From Streptomyces caeruleatus (GTDB lineage: Bacteria > Actinomycetota > Actinomycetes > Streptomycetales > Streptomycetaceae): a DNA stretch of 64,000 nt. Shown in pieces: positions 16,645 to 25,313 of this stretch (positions are counted from its first letter, which is position 1; each line of letters begins with the position of its first letter). The stretch spans positions 807,469 to 871,468 of the forward strand of contig NZ_KQ948925.1 in the NCBI RefSeq assembly GCF_001514235.1. The letters run 5' to 3'. The translations under genes were made by a program, and so were the position numbers. Below the pieces are notes generated by a model. The model was not told the DNA's origin. It saw only the letters and a list, made by a program, of their open reading frames with translations, and did not search any database.

Positions 16645-17592
16645 ATGGCAGTGGAGATCAAACCTCTGGTGAAGCCCTCACGGTTCCGCAGTCGCGCGGG
16701 GCTGCCCGGCGAGTGCATGTCGGAGTTCCTGGGGACGTTCGTCCTCATCGCGTTCGGCACCGGTGTGGTGGCGATGGCGGTGGCGGCGCTGCCCGGCTCC
16801 GGGCGCACCGAGGGACCCACCACGTTCTTCCTCGGCGCCGGTGACTGGCTGCTGATCACCTGGGGCTGGGCCATGGCCGTGGTCTTCGGCATCTACGTGG
16901 CCGGCGGGGTCAGCGGAGCGCACCTGAACCCGGCGGTGACGCTGGCCTTCGCCGTGCGCCGCAAGTTCCCCTGGGCCAAGGTCGCCCCGTACTGGCTGTC
17001 GCAGGTGCTGGGCGCCCTGGCCGGGGCAGCGCTGGTCTACGGGGTGTACCACGACGCCATCAACACCTTCGACGACGCCGTCGAGGGGCCCAAGACAGGT
17101 GGACACACCCTGGCCACCTTCTCGATCTTCGCCACCTTCCCGGCGCCGTACTTCCACGGCGGGATCTGGGGGCCGCTGCTCGACCAGGTCGTCGGCACCG
17201 CGTTCCTGGTCATGCTGGTCGTGGCGATCATCGACCTGCGTAACACGGCCGTGAAGGCGAACCTGGGTCCGCTGGTGATCGGCTTCGTGGTGGCGGCCAT
17301 CGGCATGTCCTTCGGGGCGAACGCGGGGTACGCCATCAATCCGGCCCGCGATTTCGGTCCGCGTCTGTTCACCTGGATGGCGGGATGGAAGGACCTGGCG
17401 TTTCCGGGCAGCCTGTCGGGGGCGTTCAGCGGCTACTGGTGGATTCCGATCGTCGGGCCGCTCGTGGGCGGTGTGATCGGGGTGCTGGTGTACGACCTGT
17501 TCATCGGTGACGTGCTGCACGCCCGCGCGGAGCAGGGCGAGCTGGAGCCGGAGCCCGGCCGGACGCGCCCCACCACGTCGGACGAGGAGTAG
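16645..17592 (+). CDS. MIP-family aquaglyceroporin (GlpF-like)
   Basis: A 315-residue inner-membrane channel with six membrane helices and two half-helices. The two NPA signatures are SGAHLNPAVT and GYAINPARDFGPR. The Asp after the second NPAR is the usual mark of glycerol-conducting (GlpF) rather than water-selective members. Basic residues precede the first helix; the C-terminus is acidic and Pro-rich. A GGGAGG site lies 4-5 nt before the ATG. No glycerol kinase or dehydrogenase gene is adjacent, so the solute (glycerol, urea or another small neutral molecule) remains open. Confidence 0.9.
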   Translation: MAVEIKPLVKPSRFRSRAGLPGECMSEFLGTFVLIAFGTGVVAMAVAALPGSGRTEGPTTFFLGAGDWLLITWGWAMAVVFGIYVAGGVSGAHLNPAVTLAFAVRRKFPWAKVAPYWLSQVLGALAGAALVYGVYHDAINTFDDAVEGPKTGGHTLATFSIFATFPAPYFHGGIWGPLLDQVVGTAFLVMLVVAIIDLRNTAVKANLGPLVIGFVVAAIGMSFGANAGYAINPARDFGPRLFTWMAGWKDLAFPGSLSGAFSGYWWIPIVGPLVGGVIGVLVYDLFIGDVLHARAEQGELEPEPGRTRPTTSDEE

Positions 17593-17621
17593 CCGGCCGG
17601 GGTGCGGCCCGCGGAGGGGCG

Positions 17622-17996
17622 TCACAGCACGCGCTGCGCCATCTGCATCCCCGTCAGCGCACCGGCGGTGGCCGCCCCGGCGCCGACCAGCCAGCCGGTG
17701 CAGGCCCGCAGCCCGGCGACGCCGTACAGCCCGCTCTGCGTCAGCCGGAGAAGCTCGTGGCCGAAGACGCTGAAGCTGGTGATGGCCCCGCCGAGCAGCA
17801 CATGGACCGATGCCGGCTTGTCGTCGGCGATCAGGTCGCCCAGGAGGAGCCCGAACGCGAAGCAGCCGCAGAAGTTCACCGCGAACGCGGCCCCTCGGAA
17901 CGGCTCATGGGGCCATGCCTTGAACAGCGCCTTCTCGAGGCCGAAACGCAGTACGGCGCCGCCGACTCCTCCCAGGAACAGCATCAACGGCATCAC
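17622..17996 (-). CDS. crcB: CrcB/FluC-type fluoride channel
   Basis: A 124-residue membrane protein with four predicted helices that exports fluoride as a dual-topology or paired channel. Family motifs are visible: GGVGGAVLRFGLEK at the N-terminus, AVNFCGCFAFGLL in helix 2, and GAITSFSVFGHE in the helix 3 break, where the family usually has GFxTTFSTF. Many actinobacteria encode two adjacent crcB copies; here only one is present, so it is either a homodimer or its partner is elsewhere. No fluoride riboswitch is seen in the 187 bp upstream of its start. Confidence 0.85.
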   Translation of the reverse strand: MMPLMLFLGGVGGAVLRFGLEKALFKAWPHEPFRGAAFAVNFCGCFAFGLLLGDLIADDKPASVHVLLGGAITSFSVFGHELLRLTQSGLYGVAGLRACTGWLVGAGAATAGALTGMQMAQRVL

Positions 17997-18183
17997 GGGA
18001 GTGGTCCTCTCAGCGACGTCCCGACTCGTGTCGGAACGGGCGGCCTACCGGCTTGGAGTGTGGTCGAGTCGTGGACTCAGGGCCGGCAGCGAGGGCCGCG
18101 AGCGCGCCGGACATTCACCCGAACCGCGCAACGCGGCGCGGGCGAGTCACTCGGTGATGGTCGGGAGGCGGCCGCCGTCGACC

Positions 18184-19413
18184 TCAGGCGCCGACGGCGG
18201 TGGCGGCGAGGAGCGTCGCGGCGGCCAGGCTGCCCCAGAGGGCGGTCGGGCCGAGGGGGGCGAGGGCGGTGATGACCGTCGGGGAGACGGCGAGGCCGAA
18301 GCCCGTGGAGAGTTCGAAGCGGGCGAGGGCGCGGCCGAGGACAGGGGACGGGGCGAGGTGGGTGACGAGCGCCGTGGCGCTGCCGGCGTAGATGATCTCG
18401 CCGATCGTGCAGAGAACGGACACCGCGGCGACGGCCGGGGCTCCCCAGCCGTGGCCCGGTGAGGTGGCCGCGAGGAAGCCGAGGTAGGACGCCGCGAGCA
18501 CCACTCCGGCGAGGCGCAGCACGCTCCGCCGGGAGAAGCGGGACATCAGGACGGTGACCGGGACCTGGAGGGTGACCACCAGCACCGTGTTGGCGACGAA
18601 GATCGCCGCCGACCACACCGGGGAGGCGTGCAACTGCGTCACCAGGATCAACGGGAGCGCGATCTCGGGGACGTTGAGGCAGAAGACGTAGATCACGTTG
18701 GCGGCCAGCAGTGCGCGCATCCGGGGTGCGGGACCCGCGTCCCCGTCGTCCCCGTCGTCTCCGTCGTCTCCGTCGTCCCCGTCGTCTCCGTCCCCGGCCG
18801 GGATGGCGGCCGGGCGCGCGTGCAGATGGACCGACCACGCGAGGGCCGCCGCCGCGAGACAGGCGAGCCCGGTGACGGCGGCCAGTACCTGCAACGCGGT
18901 GGTGCCGCCCGCGAGGCACACGGTGGCGATGAGCGCGCCCACACCCAGACCGGCGTTACGCAGGGCGCGGCCCGCGGCGAGGGCGGCGTCGCGTTCCCGG
19001 CCGTGGGCGACCGTGGCCACGACGGCCGCGTGGGCGGCGGGCCAGGCCTGGCTGCCGATACCGAGGACGAGCGTCGCCGTCGCGAACAGCCGGACGTCAC
19101 CGGTCGGGGTGGCCAGCAGCAGCGCCACGCCCAGCGCCCTCACCAGCATCGACGCCGCCACGACCGTGCTGCGTGCGCCCCGGTCCAGCCAGCGGCCCAC
19201 CGCGGGCATGCACACCAGGCCCGCGACGACGGCGACCGTCATGGCGATGCCGGTGACCGGCGCGGACAGCTTCAGCACGGTCACCCCGTACAGCAGCAGA
19301 AAGGGGCGCAACAGGCCGGTGCCGAGGGCGTCCACGGCGAGGGCGACGGCATAGCGGGGGCCGCCGGAGGCCCGCACGAGGGCGCGTGGCTGGAGCTTGG
19401 TGGTGGTGGGCAT
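18184..19413 (-). CDS. MFS transporter with an acidic GDD repeat loop
   Basis: A 409-residue major facilitator with twelve predicted membrane helices in two halves. The central cytoplasmic loop carries five successive Gly-Asp-Asp units, so it is far more acidic than is usual for this loop. ATG 19413 is preferred over one 36 nt upstream. It is divergent from an ArsR-like DUF5937 regulator over 100 bp containing a perfect palindrome, so it is probably an efflux pump induced by its substrate. No substrate can be read from the sequence. Confidence 0.85.
   Translation of the reverse strand: MPTTTKLQPRALVRASGGPRYAVALAVDALGTGLLRPFLLLYGVTVLKLSAPVTGIAMTVAVVAGLVCMPAVGRWLDRGARSTVVAASMLVRALGVALLLATPTGDVRLFATATLVLGIGSQAWPAAHAAVVATVAHGRERDAALAAGRALRNAGLGVGALIATVCLAGGTTALQVLAAVTGLACLAAAALAWSVHLHARPAAIPAGDGDDGDDGDDGDDGDDGDAGPAPRMRALLAANVIYVFCLNVPEIALPLILVTQLHASPVWSAAIFVANTVLVVTLQVPVTVLMSRFSRRSVLRLAGVVLAASYLGFLAATSPGHGWGAPAVAAVSVLCTIGEIIYAGSATALVTHLAPSPVLGRALARFELSTGFGLAVSPTVITALAPLGPTALWGSLAAATLLAATAVGA
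18741..18793. repeat. 9-bp in-frame tandem repeat in the MFS gene
   Basis: About six copies of a 9-bp unit (CCGTCGTCT or CCGTCGTCC on the plus strand) encode the Gly-Asp-Asp loop of the transporter. The unit is a multiple of three, so copy-number change would keep the frame. The loop length is therefore likely to vary between strains. Confidence 0.8.
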
Positions 19414-19454
19414 GGCGCCAACGGTGCGTTCGGCCGCCGGGCCGGCCACGTCGG

Positions 19455-19471
19455 TTGACGGATCTCGTCAA
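19455..19471. promoter_or_regulatory. Palindrome TTGACG-N5-CGTCAA between MFS and regulator genes
   Basis: A perfect 6-bp-arm inverted repeat with spacer GATCT is centred in the 100-bp divergent gap. It is the best operator candidate for the adjacent winged-helix regulator. Its right arm lies 42 bp before the regulator start. Confidence 0.65.
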
Positions 19472-19513
19472 GCGACGTACGGCCTCGGAGATGCTGTCCG
19501 TGATGATGAACGG

Positions 19514-20599
19514 ATGACGTTGAGGATCGACATCAGCGGGCTGCCGTCCGAGCGGCTGCGGTTCGCCGCGTCGCCGTTGGCGGAGCTGACCGCGATGCTG
19601 CATGTGCTGGCCGAACCCGGGCATCATCCGCGGCTGGCCGACTGGGCGGGGGACGTATGGGCCGGGCTGCGGCCGGAGTTGGCCGAGCGGCTCAGGGAGG
19701 CGGAGTTCCTCTGGCGTTCCTCACAGGCCGACTTCCTGATCCCGGCCCGGCCCCGGCCGACCCTGGCCGAGGAGTTGGACGACGTGGACCGGATCGACGA
19801 CGAGACCTATGTGACCGCCGCGCTCGTCACCACGTGCGGCAGCAACCGGGGCGCCTGCGCCGCGCCGTCGCCGCTCACCGACGCGGCCGCCCGCGAGCGG
19901 GCCCTGGACCTCGCCCAGGCCCGCGGTGCGCGGCAGGAGGCCTTCGCGGAACAGCTGCTCGCGGACCCGGCCGGGGTGCGGGCGCGAGTGCGCCGCACCC
20001 TCGAACAGTGCGCCGAGGCGTTCTTCGACGCCGCCTGGGCGGGCATCGCCGTACAGCTCGCCACCGACCTGCGGCTGAAGAACGACCTGCTGAAGCACCA
20101 GGGCCTCGGGGCGGCGCTCGCCTCGGTCTCCGGGGCGGTCGCCCTGGCGCCGGACGGCGACTGCATCGTCGTCGACAAGCTCCAGGACAAGGCGACCGCC
20201 GCCCGCGGCCTCGGGGTCACTTTCATCCCCAGCGTCTTCGGCCGCCCGCACCTGGTCGCGGTCCACGCGCCCGGGTGGCAGCCGGTGGTGCAGTATCCGG
20301 TGGCCGAGCCGAGCCCGGCGGAGCCGGTGCCGCTGGAGACGGTCACCCTGCGTCTGGAGGCCCTGGCCCATCCGGTACGGCTGCGGCTACTGCGCACCCT
20401 GGCCCGGGGCCCGCACACCACCGGTGAACTGGCCCACGCCTGGGAACTCTCGCCCCCGGAGGTCTCCCGCCACCTCGCGGTCCTGCGCCGCGCGGGCCTG
20501 CTGACGACCCGGCGGCACGGCCGCTACGTCCGCAACACCCTGAACGTGCCCGACCTGACCGCGCTGGGCACCGACCTGCTGACGGCCGTACTCCGCTGA
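19514..20599 (+). CDS. DUF5937 / ArsR-type winged-helix regulator
   Basis: A 361-residue regulator. The first 270 or so residues match the DUF5937 N-terminal domain found with ArsR-type helices in Streptomyces (opening MTLRIDISGLPSERLRFAAS). The last 80 residues are a winged helix: LEALAHPVRLRLLRTLARG, TTGELAHAWELSPPEVSRHL, AVLRRAGLLTTRRHGRYV. The large N-terminal domain presumably senses a ligand. ATG 19514 is chosen since it starts the conserved domain. It is divergent from the MFS exporter, forming a regulator-pump pair. Confidence 0.85.
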   Translation: MTLRIDISGLPSERLRFAASPLAELTAMLHVLAEPGHHPRLADWAGDVWAGLRPELAERLREAEFLWRSSQADFLIPARPRPTLAEELDDVDRIDDETYVTAALVTTCGSNRGACAAPSPLTDAAARERALDLAQARGARQEAFAEQLLADPAGVRARVRRTLEQCAEAFFDAAWAGIAVQLATDLRLKNDLLKHQGLGAALASVSGAVALAPDGDCIVVDKLQDKATAARGLGVTFIPSVFGRPHLVAVHAPGWQPVVQYPVAEPSPAEPVPLETVTLRLEALAHPVRLRLLRTLARGPHTTGELAHAWELSPPEVSRHLAVLRRAGLLTTRRHGRYVRNTLNVPDLTALGTDLLTAVLR

Positions 20600-20608
20600 G
20601 CGGCGGCC

Positions 20609-21286
20609 CTACGGCAGGCGCCACTCGACGGGCTGTCCGCCCTGCCTGATCAGCAGGTCGTTGGCCCGGCTGAACGGGCGTGAGCCGAAGAAGCCGCGGT
20701 CCGCCGACATCGGGGACGGGTGCGCGGACTCGATCGCCGGAAGGTCTCCCAGCAAAGGCCGCAGATTGCGGGCATCACGCCCCCACAGGACGGACACCAG
20801 CGGCTTGCCGCGGCCGGCGAGCGCGCGAATGGCCTGCTCGGTGACCTCTTCCCAGCCCTTGCCGCGGTGCGCCGCGGGCTTGCGCGGGGCCGTCGTCAGC
20901 GCCCTGTTGAGCAGTAGCACGCCCTGCTGGGTCCACGGTGTCAGATCGCCGTTCGACGGCCTGGGCAGGCCGAGGTCGGTGTGCATCTCCCGGAAGATGT
21001 TCTCCAGGCTTCCCGGCAGCGAACGCACCTCGGGCGAGACGGCGAAGCTCAGCCCGATGGCCATGCCCGGTGTGGGATAGGGGTCCTGACCCACGATCAG
21101 GACACGGACGTCGTCGAAGGGCTGCTGGAAGGCCCGCAGGACGTTCGCCCCGGACGGCAGATAGGTCCGGCCCGCCGCTATCTCCGCGCGGAGGAAGTCC
21201 CCCATGGCCGCGATGCGTCCGGCCACGGGTTCAAGGGCCTTCGCCCAGCCGGCTTCAACAAGTTCATGCAAGGGTCGTGGTGCCAC
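20609..21286 (-). CDS. ung: Uracil-DNA glycosylase, family 1
   Basis: A 225-residue DNA repair enzyme that removes uracil from DNA. The family-1 motifs are intact: the water-activating [16 protein letters not shown] and the C-terminal [18 protein letters not shown]. The Phe that stacks on uracil lies in GLSFAV, and [10 protein letters not shown] carries the discriminating Asn. Length is normal. It converges on the DUF5937 regulator with a 9-bp gap. Confidence 0.96.
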   Translation of the reverse strand: MAPRPLHELVEAGWAKALEPVAGRIAAMGDFLRAEIAAGRTYLPSGANVLRAFQQPFDDVRVLIVGQDPYPTPGMAIGLSFAVSPEVRSLPGSLENIFREMHTDLGLPRPSNGDLTPWTQQGVLLLNRALTTAPRKPAAHRGKGWEEVTEQAIRALAGRGKPLVSVLWGRDARNLRPLLGDLPAIESAHPSPMSADRGFFGSRPFSRANDLLIRQGGQPVEWRLP

Positions 21287-21378
21287 GGCGCGTCACTCTA
21301 CTGGTACGCGCCGCGCCCCCGCACAAGCCCGGAAGCACCCACCCACGCCGGTACTCCCGGCGCTACTCTTCCTCGTCG

Positions 21379-21410
21379 TCGATATCTTCGTCGATATCTT
21401 CGACGAAGAT
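21379..21410 (+). promoter_or_regulatory. AT-rich repeats and 15-bp palindrome ahead of the kinase gene
   Basis: Two direct copies of TCGATATCTTCG (21379-21402) run into the perfect palindrome ATCTTCG-A-CGAAGAT (21396-21410), with CTTCGAG following. The segment is much less GC-rich than its surroundings. It lies 59-90 bp before the kinase start. It is a strong operator candidate for a sugar-responsive regulator not encoded nearby. Confidence 0.6.
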
Positions 21411-21468
21411 CTTCGAGCCGGTCGAGCGGATCACGCGGCAGCCGGTCACCGGGAAGAAGGGGAACCCC

Positions 21469-22446
21469 ATGCCCGACGACCGCGGCTTCCTCGCCGTCGA
21501 CTCCGGAGGATCCGGGATGCGGGTCGTCGTCGGCACCGTCGACCGCGGCGGGCTGGCCCGACGGGAGTCCCGTGAGCCCGTGCGCACCGGGGACCGTGGC
21601 ATCGACCCCGACCACATGATGGAACAACTGGTGCCCATGGTGAGGGCGTTGACGGCCGAGACGGGGATCGCCCGACTGAGAGCGGCCGCGGTCGGCGCCG
21701 CCGGGCTGGCCAGCCTGGGAGACGGCCTGCGTGCCGAACTGCCGGGCGCGCTGGAGCGGGAGTTCGGCATCGGGCACGTCGCCCTCGCTGCCGATGCGGT
21801 CACCGCCTATGTCGGCGCCCTCGGCGCGCGTACCGGTGCCGTGGTCGCCGCCGGCACGGGGCTGATCGCGACCGGCACCGACCTGACGTGCTGGCGCCGC
21901 GCGGACGGCTGGGGGCATCTGCTCGGCGACTGCGGCGGCGGTGCCTGGATCGGGCGGGCCGGGCTGGAGGCGGCGCTGCGCGCGTACGACGGGCGCCCGG
22001 GCGGGTCGGCCGGGCTGCTGACCCGCGCCGAAGAGCTGTTCGGCCCGGTCAAGGGGCTGCCCGGCAAGCTGTATCCGCGCCCGGACCGGCCCGCCGTCCT
22101 CGCCTCGTTCGCCCCGCACGTGGCCGCCTGCGCCGACGGCGACCCGGTGGCCACGGACATCCTGCGGGCCGCCGCGCGGCACATGGCCGATTCCGCGGCC
22201 GCCGTGTGCCCCGCGGCCGGGGAGCCGCAAGTCGCCGTCACAGGTGGCCTGTTGAACATGGGCGATCCTCTTGTCGTACCTTTGGCAGAGGAGTTGTCGC
22301 AGCGGTTGCCGCACGCTCGGCAGGTTCCGGCCGACGGGGATCCGTTGCGGGGGTCGGTGCGGATCGCGGCCGATCTGGCGGCGGGCGGGCTCACGCTGCC
22401 GAGTGACGGGGCGATGCTCTGCGTGGTGAGGGGAAACGGGGACTGA
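21469..22446 (+). CDS. N-acetylglucosamine-kinase-type (BadF/BadG) ATPase
   Basis: A 325-residue cytoplasmic sugar kinase of the BadF/BadG/BcrA/BcrD actin-like ATPase fold. The phosphate-1 motif is AVDSGGSGMRVVVG at the N-terminus; the phosphate-2/adenosine region is AAGTGLIATG; WGHLLGDCGGGAWIGRAGL is the conserved catalytic loop of GlcNAc-kinase relatives. ATG 21469 is preferred because AAGGGG precedes it and the frame upstream is antisense to ung. It probably phosphorylates GlcNAc or a related amino sugar recovered from chitin or cell wall. Confidence 0.85.
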   Translation: MPDDRGFLAVDSGGSGMRVVVGTVDRGGLARRESREPVRTGDRGIDPDHMMEQLVPMVRALTAETGIARLRAAAVGAAGLASLGDGLRAELPGALEREFGIGHVALAADAVTAYVGALGARTGAVVAAGTGLIATGTDLTCWRRADGWGHLLGDCGGGAWIGRAGLEAALRAYDGRPGGSAGLLTRAEELFGPVKGLPGKLYPRPDRPAVLASFAPHVAACADGDPVATDILRAAARHMADSAAAVCPAAGEPQVAVTGGLLNMGDPLVVPLAEELSQRLPHARQVPADGDPLRGSVRIAADLAAGGLTLPSDGAMLCVVRGNGD

Positions 22447-22566
22447 TCCACCTACGCCGTCCGGTACCGCACTGCACGTAACTCAATCAGACAAAAGCGG
22501 ACGGATACCGCTCACCTGCACCCTCCCCGAACAGGGGAGCCCAGGAAGCCAGTAACATGCGTCGCC

Positions 22567-23490
22567 ATGAGCTCCCCCACTGGGCCCGCGTCCGGCCTGC
22601 CAGTACGAATGCCGCGACCTCGTCAGCCCGGGCGGCACCGCCGACCCGAGCCCCTGGCGGCTCCCGAGGGCGCGCCCGCGCTCGTTCTCGCGGTGCCGGG
22701 CACACCGAGCGCCGCCACCCGTGGCCTCGCCGAGGAGGTCGTGAGCATCGCCCGCTCCGAGCTCCCCGGCCTCGACGCCCGGATCGGGTACGTCGACGGG
22801 GACAACGTGGAGTTCCCCACGCTCCAGTCGGTGCTGGTGCACGCCGCCGACGAGCGCACCGCCCGCTATGAGCAGGCGGTCGCCGCGGGTGTGGAGGCCA
22901 AGGAGCCCGAGGGCCCCGTCGCCGTCGTCGTGCCGCTGCTCGCCGGCCCGGACAACGCGCTGCTGCGTGTCATCCGCCAGGCCGTGATGGACAGCCGTGT
23001 CGCGGCCGATCTGACCGATGTACTCGGCCCCCACCCGCTGCTCGCCGAGGCGCTGCACGTGCGTCTGTCGGAGGCCGGTCTGGCCCGTGCCGACCGCGCC
23101 CGGCTGTTCACCGTGGCCACGGCCGCCGACGGCATCATCCTCGCCTCCGTGGGCGGCGAGGAGGCCGTGCAGGCGGCGGGGATCACCGGCATGCTGCTCG
23201 CCGCGCGCCTGGCCGTGCCGGTGATGGCGGCGGCCCTGGACCAGGACGGCTCGATCTTGGCGGTGGCCGACCAGCTGCGTTCCTCGGGCTCGCAGCAGCT
23301 GGCGCTGGCGCCCTACCTGATAGGGCCGGAGATCGACCCGAGCCTGGTCGCGCAGGCCGCCCAGGAGGCGGGCTGCTCCGCCGCCGAGGCGCTCGGCCCG
23401 TACCCGGCGATCGGCAAGCTCGCCCTGTCGAAGTACACGACGGCACTGGGCATCGCCCCGCAGCAGCCGCAGGGCACGCCGGTCCGCTGA
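22567..23490 (+). CDS. CbiX/sirohydrochlorin-chelatase-like protein, catalytic His absent
   Basis: A 307-residue protein with two alpha/beta repeats of the CbiX fold (roughly residues 35-155 and 160-290). It begins with about 35 basic, Pro-rich residues. True chelatases begin the first strand with a GHGSR-type His; here the matching position reads LAVPGTPSAATRGLAEEVV, with no His. A chelatase function is therefore doubtful even though databases tend to give that name. Conserved stretches include PVAVVVPLLAGPDNALL and LALAPYLIGPEID. It ends just before a strong hairpin. Confidence 0.7.
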   Translation: MSSPTGPASGLPVRMPRPRQPGRHRRPEPLAAPEGAPALVLAVPGTPSAATRGLAEEVVSIARSELPGLDARIGYVDGDNVEFPTLQSVLVHAADERTARYEQAVAAGVEAKEPEGPVAVVVPLLAGPDNALLRVIRQAVMDSRVAADLTDVLGPHPLLAEALHVRLSEAGLARADRARLFTVATAADGIILASVGGEEAVQAAGITGMLLAARLAVPVMAAALDQDGSILAVADQLRSSGSQQLALAPYLIGPEIDPSLVAQAAQEAGCSAAEALGPYPAIGKLALSKYTTALGIAPQQPQGTPVR

Positions 23491-23530
23491 CCCCGCCCTC
23501 GCGGCCGCGACCCGCGCCGCACAGCCGTAA

Positions 23531-23579
23531 CGCCGAAGGGCCCCTCCTCAGCCTCGTGCCGGGAGCGGGCCCTTCGGCG
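23531..23579. terminator. Bidirectional terminator hairpin
   Basis: A 13-bp perfect stem CGCCGAAGGGCCC (23531-23543) pairs with GGGCCCTTCGGCG (23567-23579) around a 23-nt loop. It lies between convergent genes and can end both transcripts. Confidence 0.85.
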
Positions 23580-23595
23580 TCGCGGTCAGGTCCGG

Positions 23596-24657
23596 TCACG
23601 CCCAGCCGGGCGTGTCGGCCTCGGGGCCGATGACCACGCAGGAGGCGGCGGGCACGTCGATCGAGCCCTCGTAGCGCGGGAGTCCCGTGCCGGGGTCCAG
23701 GGCGAACCAGGACACATCGCCGGAGCGCTCGTTCGCGACGTACAGGAAGCCGCCCGCCTCCGTGAGCGCGCGCGGCCAGTGCCCGGCGCAGGTCACCGTG
23801 CCGATCAGCCGCAGTTCCTCGCCCTCGACGGCGAACGTCGACAGCACGTCCTCGCCGCGCGTCGCGGTCCACACGAAGCGGCCGTCGGGCGAGGCGACGA
23901 TCCCCGACGGATAGGCGTCGCCGGCCGGCGCGCCCGCCAGGACCGACACCTCCGCCAGCGGCTTCAGGGTGCCGTCGTCGGCGTCCCAGTGGCAGACGGT
24001 GACGGTGGGGGTGAGTTCGTTGACGACGTACGCGTAGCGGCGGTGGGGGTGGAAGGCCAGGTGACGGGGCCCCGATCCGGGCCGCAGGGCGATCTCCCGG
24101 TGAACGTCGAGGCTGCCGTCGGTCAGCGTGCACACCCGCACCGAGTCGGTGCCGAGGTCGACGCTGAGGATCCAGCGGCCACTCGGGTCGGGCTGCACCT
24201 GGTGGGCGTGCGGGCCCTGCTGGCGTGGTGTGTGGGGGCCCGAGCCGGTGTGCCGGAGGACGGATGACGGGGCGCCGGCCAGGGTGCCGTCCCGGCGGAC
24301 GGGTACGGCGGTGACGCTTCCGGAGCCGTAGTTGGCGGCCAGCACATGGCCGGAGAACAGACTGAGGTGCGTGGGTCCGCTGCCGCCGACCGGTACCGGC
24401 GATCCGACGAGTTCCGGCTTGTCCCCGCTCACGCGGTACGCGGCCACCGCGCCCTCGGCCGTCTCGCTGACCGCGTAGAGCGTGTCGCCGCCGGGCGACA
24501 GGGCCAGATACGCGGGATCGGGCACGTCCCCCGCCCCTCCCAGCACGCTCAGCGCCCCGCTGCCCACGGCCACGGAGGCCGCCACGATCCCGGGTCCACC
24601 GGCCGCCGTGAACGACCCGATGTAGGCCCGCCCGGCCCGCCTGCCACCGTCTGCCAC
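23596..24657 (-). CDS. Lactonase-family seven-bladed beta-propeller (6-phosphogluconolactonase-like)
   Basis: A 353-residue protein of the YkgB/Pgl lactonase family, which can hydrolyse 6-phosphogluconolactone. It starts with AYIGSFTAAGGPGIV, the usual first blade. Blade motifs such as PAYLALSPGGDTLYAVSE, GPRHLAFHPHRRYAYVVNEL, DAYPSGIVASPDGRFVWTA and HWPRALTEAGGFLYVANE repeat through the chain. No signal peptide is seen, in keeping with a cytoplasmic role. No pentose-phosphate genes are adjacent, so the natural lactone is uncertain. Confidence 0.86.
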   Translation of the reverse strand: MADGGRRAGRAYIGSFTAAGGPGIVAASVAVGSGALSVLGGAGDVPDPAYLALSPGGDTLYAVSETAEGAVAAYRVSGDKPELVGSPVPVGGSGPTHLSLFSGHVLAANYGSGSVTAVPVRRDGTLAGAPSSVLRHTGSGPHTPRQQGPHAHQVQPDPSGRWILSVDLGTDSVRVCTLTDGSLDVHREIALRPGSGPRHLAFHPHRRYAYVVNELTPTVTVCHWDADDGTLKPLAEVSVLAGAPAGDAYPSGIVASPDGRFVWTATRGEDVLSTFAVEGEELRLIGTVTCAGHWPRALTEAGGFLYVANERSGDVSWFALDPGTGLPRYEGSIDVPAASCVVIGPEADTPGWA

Positions 24658-24974
24658 CGCTGTCCCCTTTCGGTCGGGTGCCGTTCGGGGTGACGGTAGC
24701 AGCGGATCATGATCGGTCTAGACCAAGCGGGGTGCGGGACGGGCGTGGCGCGCTGCCGGAGATCGGCGGCACGGCAGAGCGCACCACCGCCCCTGCCGTC
24801 TCACCCGCGGGCCGCTCCCGCACGGCTCGCGAGTGGGCGTGGCGGGCCGGTGGCTCCGGGAGTACCCGGCGGATGGCCTGATCCACCCTGTGGGTGGCCG
24901 ACAAAGCGAACGGGCGCCCGCGCTCCCGCCGTGGAGCGAGCCGGCGCGGAGGCAGACCCCGTCGGACGCACGGC

Positions 24975-25300
24975 TGGGCGCGGGCATCCATGTCCGGGGG
25001 GAGCGTCCCGACCCGCGGCCCGGACTCCTCGGCGCGGGCGCCCATGCCCGCAGGGAGCGTCCCGACCCGCGGCCCGGACTCCTCGACGCAGACACCCATG
25101 CCCGCGAGGAACGGTCCCGACCCACGGCCCGGACTCCTCGACGCAGACACCCATGCCCGCGAGGAACGGTCCCGACCCACGGCCCGGACTCCTCGACGCA
25201 GACACCCACGCCCGCGAGGAACGGTCCCGACCCACGGCCCGGACTCCTCGACGCAGACACCCACGCCCGCAGGGAACATCCCGACCCGCAGCCGACCTCC
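24975..25300. repeat. Minisatellite: about six 54-55 bp tandem repeats
   Basis: The 656-bp space 24658-25313 holds no gene. Most of it is a tandem array with period 54-55 bp; GGACTCCTCG recurs at 25022, 25076, 25131, 25186 and 25241. Central copies differ by one or two bases; outer copies are more diverged. Because 55 is not a multiple of three, all frames read repetitive peptides and no protein is likely. There are no unique spacers, so it is not CRISPR. I see nothing in 24658-24974. Confidence 0.85.
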
Positions 25301-25313
25301 TGGCCAGCGGGCC

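Noticed and set aside
17997..18183. Fluoride riboswitch upstream of crcB
   Set aside because: I could not build the crcB-motif pseudoknot from this sequence.
24975..25300. CRISPR array
   Set aside because: The array has a period of 54-55 bp with no unique spacers between repeats and no cas gene nearby. It is a plain tandem repeat.
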